Notes under the pieces: generated by a model | Seen by the model: the letters and a program-made list of their open reading frames with translations, nothing else | Databases searched by the model: none | What the model was told of the DNA's origin: nothing | In this document: piece by piece, positions 9,747 through 15,595 of the stretch | Position numbering within the stretch: position 1 is the first letter of the stretch | Layout of the letters: each line of letters begins with the position of its first letter | Translations under genes and position numbers: made by a program | Assembly (NCBI RefSeq): GCF_013168275.1 | Contig: NZ_AP019547.1 | Location: forward strand, 1,054,001-1,118,000 | Source of the DNA: Candidatus Nitrotoga sp. AM1P | Lineage (GTDB): Bacteria; Pseudomonadota; Gammaproteobacteria; Burkholderiales; Gallionellaceae | Direction: 5' to 3' | Length of the DNA: 64,000 nucleotides

Positions 9747-10242
9747 TCTGAATGAAGCCGTTGTTGATGGATCGAATGGGTTTGCTTAAATTCGAACTCC
9801 TTTGCGGTGAAAACGGGGAAGAAAACGCTGCACGACTTGCCTCAACTAATACTTGAAGCGTTTGCGCTTATTGATCCGGCACGAATTGAATTTGACTGCC
9901 GTTCGTGCTGAGCTTGTCGAAGCATAAGAAGCCATTCACATTTCGACAAGCTCAATGCGAACGACTTCTTGCATAAACGGTGCCGTATCAATAATAACAA
10001 CTTGCGTAATACCCAATATGTAAAAATATTCGACTTGAACTAAAGATAACCATCCGATTAATTACCAAACGCGCTGTTGCGATTGCTTCACAGTACACGC
10101 TACAGCAGTCAAATTAACTTACACAATCGCCATAAGACTCCCCTGATTTTAAGAAGCTGCTTGCGTTTGCGCTGGGTTTCCAGCGCTACACCTGTATTAC
10201 ATCCATAGCAATCGCCAATACTGAACTGCCCGAAATCACGCA
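9747..10242. other. Gene-free region upstream of the PEP-CTERM gene
   Basis: No supported gene. It contains the nested inverted repeat at 9868-9994 (listed separately) and a short perfect hairpin at 10169-10186 (GCGCTGG, 4-nt loop, CCAGCGC). Nothing else is recognised. Confidence 0.5.
9868..9994. repeat. Nested imperfect inverted repeat (REP/MITE-like)
   Basis: Two nested pairs of arms are visible. The outer pair is TTATTGATCCGGCAC (9868-9882) and GTGCCGTATCAATAA (9980-9994), complementary at 14 of 15 positions. The inner pair lies at 9900-9922 (core GAGCTTGTCGAAG) and 9941-9963 (core TTTCGACAAGCTC), complementary at about 20 of 23 positions. The inner arm resembles the dispersed TTCGACAAGCTCA-type palindromes common in beta/gammaproteobacterial genomes. 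It carries no ORF and no transposase is near, so it is probably a non-autonomous repeat that moves with outside help. Confidence 0.7.
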
Positions 10243-10342
10243 TGTCGATTTTTTTTACACTTTCCCGGTAATCGTCATTCTGTAATTTCCGTTTCTAACA
10301 TTTACACTATTCAACCTCATGTTATACAACATAATTTACACT
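10243..10342 (+). promoter_or_regulatory. Candidate activator-binding region with three TTTACACT repeats
   Basis: Three direct copies of TTTACACT occur at 10254-10261, 10301-10308 and 10335-10342, upstream of the sigma-54-type promoter of the PEP-CTERM gene. The first copy is inside a 21-bp element (10243-10263, TGTCGA, a run of eight T, then ACACTTT) that recurs exactly at 11204-11224. The position suggests upstream activating sites for a sigma-54 enhancer-binding protein, possibly a PrsR-type regulator of PEP-CTERM genes. That assignment is inference. Confidence 0.45.
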
Positions 10343-10354
10343 GATTTTAATTTC

Positions 10355-10370
10355 TGGCACAATTTATGCT
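10355..10370 (+). promoter_or_regulatory. Sigma-54 (RpoN) type promoter
   Basis: TGGCAC-N5-ATGCT: the -24 GG (10356-10357) and the -12 GC (10368-10369) are separated by exactly 10 nt, as RpoN promoters require. The usual TTGC is ATGC here. Transcription would begin near 10380, leaving a leader of about 94 nt before the PEP-CTERM start codon. Confidence 0.65.
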
Positions 10371-10395
10371 TTAGAGATGGTGGAGTTACCATAAA

Positions 10396-10435
10396 TATTT
10401 TTATATTTTTTAGCTAGCCAAAAAATATAAAAATA
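10396..10435. promoter_or_regulatory. 40-bp AT-rich near-perfect palindrome in the leader
   Basis: The left half (10396-10415, beginning TATTTTTATA and ending TTAGCT) is the reverse complement of the right half at 19 of 20 positions, with no loop. It lies after the predicted sigma-54 start point and 38 nt before the ATG. It could be an operator, or a leader hairpin that stabilises mRNA or affects ribosome access. Confidence 0.65.
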
Positions 10436-10473
10436 CGAACAGTTTGTATATTAATAACTAAGGAATAATAATT

Positions 10474-11130
10474 ATGAAAAAAAACATGATTGCTGCGCTA
10501 CTGGCCGTTAGTGGCTTTGCGGCAGCTGGCAGCGCGCAGGCTAATGTAATTACAGGCTCTTTCCTCAATCCTATGCTGACAACTGAAATCAACCAGAGTG
10601 GTTTGCTGCCGTTGTTCGATATCAGCCTTGGCACGTTGAATTCAGTCACATTGACGCTAGTAGGTAACTCTAGCAGTACAACCAGTCTGACTAATGCTGC
10701 TGCAAACCCTCAATTTTTTAGCTTTCAGTCGATTCTCAATTATTTCTTTACCTTTGATAATGGTGTGTCAGTGGGAGCACCGGCATTTACAACCACATTG
10801 GCAACAACGGGGGGATTCGTCACGCTTGGATCGGGTGCAACATTGAATCTTGGAACAACCACCGATTCCGGCAGCGCAGTAGTAACTGGCCCGCTCGCTA
10901 ACTTTATCGGATCCGGAAATTTCACCGTCGGTTGTACAACCCTTTCAGGCTCTACCTTTAATGGTGGCGGCGCTAACATTCAGAATATTCAGAATACAAC
11001 AGCAAATTGTGGCGCGGATATTAGCTATGACTACACACCTACAACCACGCATGTGCCTGAACCAACCGCATTATGGTTGCTTGGTGTTGGCTTGCTCGGT
11101 CTTGTTGGTGTGCGCAGAAAACTTAGCTGA
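10474..11130 (+). CDS. PEP-CTERM-sorted secreted protein
   Basis: A 218-residue exported protein of otherwise unknown function. An N-terminal signal peptide (MKKNMIAALLAVSGFAAAGSAQA, cut before NVI) precedes a low-complexity Thr/Ser/Asn/Gly-rich body with many short beta-like stretches. It ends in a textbook PEP-CTERM tail: VPEP, a hydrophobic helix (TALWLLGVGLLGLVGV), then RRK. Exosortase (EpsH/XrtA) recognises and processes this tail, and such proteins are tied to exopolysaccharide or surface structures. No exosortase gene is in the window. AAGGA upstream of the ATG at 10474 supports the start. It is monocistronic, with its own promoter region and a terminator. Confidence 0.88.
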   Translation: MKKNMIAALLAVSGFAAAGSAQANVITGSFLNPMLTTEINQSGLLPLFDISLGTLNSVTLTLVGNSSSTTSLTNAAANPQFFSFQSILNYFFTFDNGVSVGAPAFTTTLATTGGFVTLGSGATLNLGTTTDSGSAVVTGPLANFIGSGNFTVGCTTLSGSTFNGGGANIQNIQNTTANCGADISYDYTPTTTHVPEPTALWLLGVGLLGLVGVRRKLS

Positions 11131-11166
11131 TCACCGGCTTTAAGTTCTACTCACAAGTTAGTTCAC

Positions 11167-11217
11167 AAAGCCACCTGCTGATATTGCGATATCAAGGTGG
11201 CTTTGTCGATTTTTTTT
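11167..11217 (+). terminator. Rho-independent terminator of the PEP-CTERM gene
   Basis: A two-part perfect stem: AAAGCCACCT pairs with AGGTGGCTTT, and inside it TGATAT pairs with ATATCA around a TGCG loop. A run of eight T begins 5 nt after the stem. Confidence 0.75.
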
Positions 11218-11224
11218 ACACTTT
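11204..11224 (+). repeat. Second exact copy of the 21-bp element found upstream of the PEP-CTERM gene
   Basis: Identical over 21 bp to 10243-10263 and in the same orientation (TGTCGA, eight T, ACACTTT). Here it overlaps the T run of the PEP-CTERM terminator. The two copies flank the PEP-CTERM gene about 960 bp apart. Confidence 0.7.
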
Positions 11225-11244
11225 TTAAATCAAAAAAACTCAGC

Positions 11245-11530
11245 ATGACTTTTTGGTCAAGTTCATGGCAAATCACCGATCGCACGGTGAAACAATCGCC
11301 AGACTTGGCGTTACGTCTTGGTTTTCCACCAGGCGGAGTTGATGGCCGCATCGACACTTTTCTGAATATGCTTTATCCCTTGGATCGGGATCGGGTGCTA
11401 GAAAAAGTTCTGAACCCCCCTCCTGAACAAAAATGAAATTTCCGCAGACATTCGTATCTGTGACTCAACAAGGCTGCGCTGGTTCGCGTGGCAGGGTGAA
11501 CTATATCGCAATGAATTAGGGCTTCGCTGA
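11245..11530 (+). pseudogene. Decayed PAS-domain fragment with a frameshift
   Basis: The first frame (from 11245) reads ITDRTVKQSPDLALRLGFPP, then GRIDTFLNMLYPLDRDRVLEKV. This follows the PAS_3 pattern (beta strand, 'LGY-P', 'HP-DR--V') and stops at 11436. The neighbouring frame continues, from about 11432, with NEISADIRICDSTRLRWFAW and a QGELYRNE-like end, matching the second half of a PAS_3 domain, and stops at 11530. One frameshift therefore splits a single PAS domain. No GGDEF, EAL or kinase part follows and no good start site precedes it, so it is probably the relic of a signalling protein. Confidence 0.55.
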
Positions 11531-11610
11531 ACAAGCCCCACAATGCCAGCGCGGTAATGCGCGACCGGCGTTCTTGGCTAAACTACGGTTGTGAGATCGG
11601 TGGATCTTTA

Positions 11611-11994
11611 TCAGCGTAGCCTTAAGCGTAACTGCATCTTGATGTGCGGTATGTTGGCGTCCATAAAAATTTCACCAACTTCCGCAAAATTAAAACGCAA
11701 GTAGAATGGCACAGCCTGTATCTGAGCACCTAGTTCCACCTGAGCATAGTACTGGCTGCGCGCATAATCAAGCAACAACTCCAGAAGTGAACTGCCAACC
11801 CGTTTGCCACGCCATTCTGACAACACGGCTATACGTCCAATATAGCCCTCAGGGGAAATGCGTCCGCAACCAATCGCATCACCCGTGGCACTTAATGCCA
11901 GTACATGGTGGCAGGCTTCATCTAGTCCATCCCATTCCATCTCGGAAGAAACGCCCTGTTCACGCATAAATACAGCTTCGCGTACCGCGCGCAA
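11611..11994 (-). CDS. GNAT-family N-acetyltransferase
   Basis: A GCN5-related acetyltransferase (acetyl-CoA to an unknown amine). The core motif A is visible: ISPEGYIGRIAVLSEWRGKRVGSSLLELLLDYA contains the acetyl-CoA-binding R-G-x-x-V-G loop. MREQGVSSEMEWDGLDE matches the N-terminal signature of the YjcF/ElaA-like subgroup. The first ordinary start is the TTG at 11994, giving 127 residues. However, family-like sequence (FFSVHLLSWDNGQQPL) continues upstream in frame to an ATA at 12051 that sits 8 nt after GGGGAG. The true protein may therefore be about 146 residues with a rare start codon. Confidence 0.75.
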   Translation of the reverse strand: MRAVREAVFMREQGVSSEMEWDGLDEACHHVLALSATGDAIGCGRISPEGYIGRIAVLSEWRGKRVGSSLLELLLDYARSQYYAQVELGAQIQAVPFYLRFNFAEVGEIFMDANIPHIKMQLRLRLR

Positions 11995-12092
11995 TAAAGG
12001 TTGTTGGCCGTTATCCCAAGAAAGCAGATGTACGCTAAAAAAATTGCTTATAACATGCGCTCCCCATCAAACAACCAGATATACACGGTAGA

Positions 12093-12515
12093 TCAGTTGG
12101 CAATATAAACTTCGGTATTGACCGGAACGAGGTCGAACAACTCCAGAAGGTCAGCATTGCGCATACGCACACAGCCCTTGGAGCCAGGTTCGCTGAGCTT
12201 AGTACTATCCGGCGTACCATGTATATAAATATAGCGACGCATGGTATCGCAGGCTCCTAAGCGGTTGAAACCAACTTCACTCCCAGATAACCACAATATA
12301 CGCGTCAGTATCCAATCCCGACCCGGATACTGCGCCCCTAGCTCCGGCGTATAAATTTCGCCAGTGGGACGGCGCCTGACAAACACAGTGTTGAGCGGCT
12401 GGTTTGCGCCAATTTTGGCGCGAATGTTGTGCTTGCCACGCGGCGTGCAATAGCTGCCAAATTTCTCACCCACTCCATTAGCAGCTGTAGAAACCGGATA
12501 ATGATGCAACAACAT
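12093..12515 (-). CDS. L,D-transpeptidase (YkuD family)
   Basis: A YkuD-domain protein that forms 3-3 cross-links or attaches proteins in peptidoglycan. The catalytic motif is intact: the IYIHGTPDSTK His, then PGSKGCVRMRNADLLELF with the nucleophilic Cys and the following Arg. From the ATG at 12515 it has 140 residues. The usual family N-terminus (here KIHIATQTLELLDDAG) lies upstream in the same frame without ATG, GTG or TTG; an ATA at 12572, 7 nt after AAGG, would give 159 residues. No signal peptide is visible, as is common in this short subgroup. Its minus-strand neighbour is the GNAT gene. Confidence 0.82.
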   Translation of the reverse strand: MLLHHYPVSTAANGVGEKFGSYCTPRGKHNIRAKIGANQPLNTVFVRRRPTGEIYTPELGAQYPGRDWILTRILWLSGSEVGFNRLGACDTMRRYIYIHGTPDSTKLSEPGSKGCVRMRNADLLELFDLVPVNTEVYIAN

Positions 12516-12572
12516 GCCTGCATCATCAAGTAACTCAAGCGTCTGCGTGGCGATATGAATTTTAATTTTTAT

Positions 12573-12865
12573 AATCTAACCTTACACGACTGTGAACGAA
12601 TCAGTTTGTGATGTTTCAAGAATATCAAATTAACTAAATTTATAAAATGCTTAAACGTAATTTTCAAACATCGCAATCCACAAAACAGTTCCATAAGCAA
12701 AAACTAGAACTACGATGAACTATACGGTAATAATCAACGTTTAACCTCCATAAGTGCCCTACCGCACAGATTTCCTATTCAACAAGAATAATAATTCCTC
12801 CCGCAATGATGCGTTGAAAGATTGAATCTTTGTTCTCATCAGGTATTGTCTACAGCGAGTAAATA
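12573..12865. other. Gene-free AT-rich gap
   Basis: About 290 bp without a supported gene, upstream of the L,D-transpeptidase on one strand and the proline-rich ORF on the other. Promoters for both presumably lie here, but none is clear. Confidence 0.4.
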
Positions 12866-13021
12866 ATGTCACAAAACTTCCCAAGTCCTCACCCCGATCA
12901 AGAACCTAGAATACCTCCAGAGCCACACATACACCCGAAACCCCACCCCATTAACGATCCACCGCCTTACGATCCAGATCCTTCTCCGTGGAATCCAGAT
13001 GATGATCCGCCAACCGAATAA
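12866..13021 (+). CDS. Proline/aspartate-rich 51-residue microprotein (hypothetical)
   Basis: A small ORF from ATG to TAA of 51 residues, 19 of them proline and 7 aspartate, with His-Pro and Asp-Pro steps (HIHPKPHP; PPPYDPDPSPWNPDDDPP). There is no signal peptide or membrane segment. Its strong composition bias, unlike the surrounding AT-rich DNA, suggests selection on a coding sequence. The ribosome-binding site (GCGAG) is weak. Function unknown; it could be a disordered linker-like or metal-binding peptide. Confidence 0.45.
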   Translation: MSQNFPSPHPDQEPRIPPEPHIHPKPHPINDPPPYDPDPSPWNPDDDPPTE

Positions 13022-13571
13022 CAGGGAAAAAACTAGTTAATCCTATGTTCACATGTAGACTCTGGTTCAGTATTTTTCTCATGCGGCTCGTTATCTAAAA
13101 GAAGCATTTTTTGGTTGCTCCAATTAAAAATTAATAACATTAATCGTAAGCGAATTATTTTACGGCTATCGCTTCATGCTTCCAGCTACCCAAACCAAAA
13201 AATCCAAAAGATCCAAAAGATCTGAGCCCCAAAAACAAGCAATGAATTCAGGTATTTCCAAAAAATTATTAAGGCAAAAAAAATCCGCTATCTATCACAA
13301 TGAAGAGAGCGGAATTTAAGAATACTCTCCGCTTAATGCGTGTCAGGGGAGACTTCGAGCTACAAATAACTATTGGGGAAATTATCTGCACTCACTAGCA
13401 AGAAGCGGGAGTGATTGCAGAATAGTTGAACCGTGATTAATTATCCGTGCGGTACCGCACTTTATTTATTAATTTCACGTAAATAGACGATAAAGATTAA
13501 ATTGAGAAGGAAAATAAAGAGGGGGCGAACATTGAGTTTGAAAGATCGACTCCTTTTCACTTTAAAAATAG
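13022..13571. other. Gene-free region
   Basis: No ORF with protein-like character. Short direct repeats (ATCCAAAAG twice near 13203-13220) and a weak hairpin (AGCGGA near 13309, TCCGCT near 13328) are the only visible structures. Confidence 0.45.
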
Positions 13572-14114
<543 letters not shown>

Positions 14115-14325
14115 TCAATTCCAGCCCTATTGAGGTTGGAACCTAAATTTGTATAACAGTGTATAGCGTAGCACTTGGGCTTTCACCATACTAATCCTTG
14201 TTATCATCACGACTTTTATGCTTATAGGCATAGCATTTCCCAATTCAGGTATTCGCCTGAAGCAGCTTAGGATTGACAATAGATGAACTACCATCCCGTC
14301 ACAGCCCACTTTATGTGAACAGTCT

Positions 14326-15300
14326 ATGAATCGGACAGAACGTTTTTACAAAATTGAGCAACTACTAATTTCACGTCGGATCGTACCAATTTCCATCTTT
14401 CTCGAAGTGCTTGGAATTTCGCTGGCTACATTTAAGCGTGATCTGGAATATCTGCGTAACCGAATGAATATGCCCATCGAGTGGGATCGAAACGTCAGAG
14501 GATATCGGTATGTAACAATCAATCCCAATGACAGATCCTCCACCTTACCTGGATTGTGGTTCACTGCCTCAGAAGTGCATGCCCTTTTGACGATGCAACA
14601 CCTGCTCACCAATCTTGGCAATGGTTTATTGAGCAGCCATATCGCACCATTGCAGACCCGCCTTAAAGCCTTGCTGGGCAGTGCTGACCATAGTGTTGAA
14701 GAAGTCGAGATGCGTATCAAGTTGGAGCACGCCACCAGGCGCACCCTGCCACTTCAATGTTTTGAGACGATCGCCACGGCAACGTTGCAACGCAAGCAAT
14801 TGCAGATCACCCACTTCAACCGCCAGAACGGACAAGAAAACACGCGCATTATTTCCCCCCAGCAACTACTGTTCTATCGGGATAACTGGTACGTCGACGC
14901 ATGGTGCCATCTGAGAGCAAGCATCCGCAGCTTTTCCATTGATGCCATCCGTCATGCGGAATTGGTAGAGGCACCCGCAATTGAATTACCGCAACCTGAA
15001 CTCCAGGATTATTTCAAAAAGGGCTACGGCATATTCTCAGGCACGAAGGTAGCTTGGGCAAAACTCAGGTTTACCCCAGAGCGGGCGCGATGGGTCGCCA
15101 CTGAACAATGGCATCCCGAGCAAAAATCTCGTTTTGATAAAGAGGGATATTATTGCTTGGAAGTCCCCTATTCCGATGACCGCGAACTATTGATGGACAT
15201 ACTCAAGCACGGTACTGAAGTCGAAGTAATAACACCTAAGGCACTGAGAGGTAGCGTCAGCAAATTGCTTGAATCTGCTTTGGCGCAATATAAAATCTAA
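14326..15300 (+). CDS. WYL-domain transcriptional regulator next to cas genes
   Basis: A 324-residue regulator. It has an N-terminal winged helix of the HTH_11/DeoR type (RFYKIEQLLISRRIVPISIF with recognition helix SLATFKRDLEYLRNRM), a central WYL domain (core residues 140-225, with FYRDNWYVDAWCHLR as the WYL signature, here NWYV) and a C-terminal WCX region. WYL domains sense nucleic acids or small ligands, and such regulators are repeatedly found beside CRISPR-cas operons, usually as repressors or activators. It is in the same direction as cas3, about 300 bp upstream, so control of the cas genes is likely but inferred. Confidence 0.88.
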   Translation: MNRTERFYKIEQLLISRRIVPISIFLEVLGISLATFKRDLEYLRNRMNMPIEWDRNVRGYRYVTINPNDRSSTLPGLWFTASEVHALLTMQHLLTNLGNGLLSSHIAPLQTRLKALLGSADHSVEEVEMRIKLEHATRRTLPLQCFETIATATLQRKQLQITHFNRQNGQENTRIISPQQLLFYRDNWYVDAWCHLRASIRSFSIDAIRHAELVEAPAIELPQPELQDYFKKGYGIFSGTKVAWAKLRFTPERARWVATEQWHPEQKSRFDKEGYYCLEVPYSDDRELLMDILKHGTEVEVITPKALRGSVSKLLESALAQYKI

Positions 15301-15382
15301 AATTTATTTCAGTGGCTCACGCCATGAGCTACTACCCCCATTATCATGGGTTCATCCAAATTAATTCAACAAGGAGAAACCC

Positions 15383-15478
15383 ATGTGGAAAGAAATCAAA
15401 ATTAACCCAGACCGGCTGGTATTTTTTGGATGCATGTCCGGGGGAATTGTGTTGGCCGTTGTTAATTTGATGTATTGA
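15383..15478 (+). CDS. 31-residue putative membrane microprotein
   Basis: A tiny ORF with a strong ribosome-binding site (AAGGAG, 7 nt before the ATG). The product starts MWKEIKINPDRLVFF and continues with a short hydrophobic helix (GCMSGGIVLAVVNLMY). Size and layout resemble single-span small membrane proteins. It lies between the WYL regulator and cas3 in the same direction. Function unknown. The quality of the initiation site is the main evidence that it is translated. Confidence 0.45.
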   Translation: MWKEIKINPDRLVFFGCMSGGIVLAVVNLMY

Positions 15479-15503
15479 AAATGTGGAGTGTTGAATAGAT
15501 AGC

Positions 15504-15555
15504 GCAACGTTGCTAGCAATGGCGAATACTCTAGATTGGTGAATAGTTAATTCAC
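15504..15555 (+). promoter_or_regulatory. Candidate cas3 promoter with two palindromes
   Basis: A possible -35 (TTGCTA, 15510-15515) and -10 (TAGATT, 15532-15537) are 16 nt apart. The perfect palindrome GCAACGTTGC (15504-15513) overlaps the -35. An inverted repeat GTGAAT-N5-ATTCAC (15539-15555) covers the likely start point. This layout suits repression, perhaps by the WYL protein. Confidence 0.35.
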
Positions 15556-15595
15556 GGCAAATTTTGGAGATTCGCTTTATTTAAAGGACGAATGA

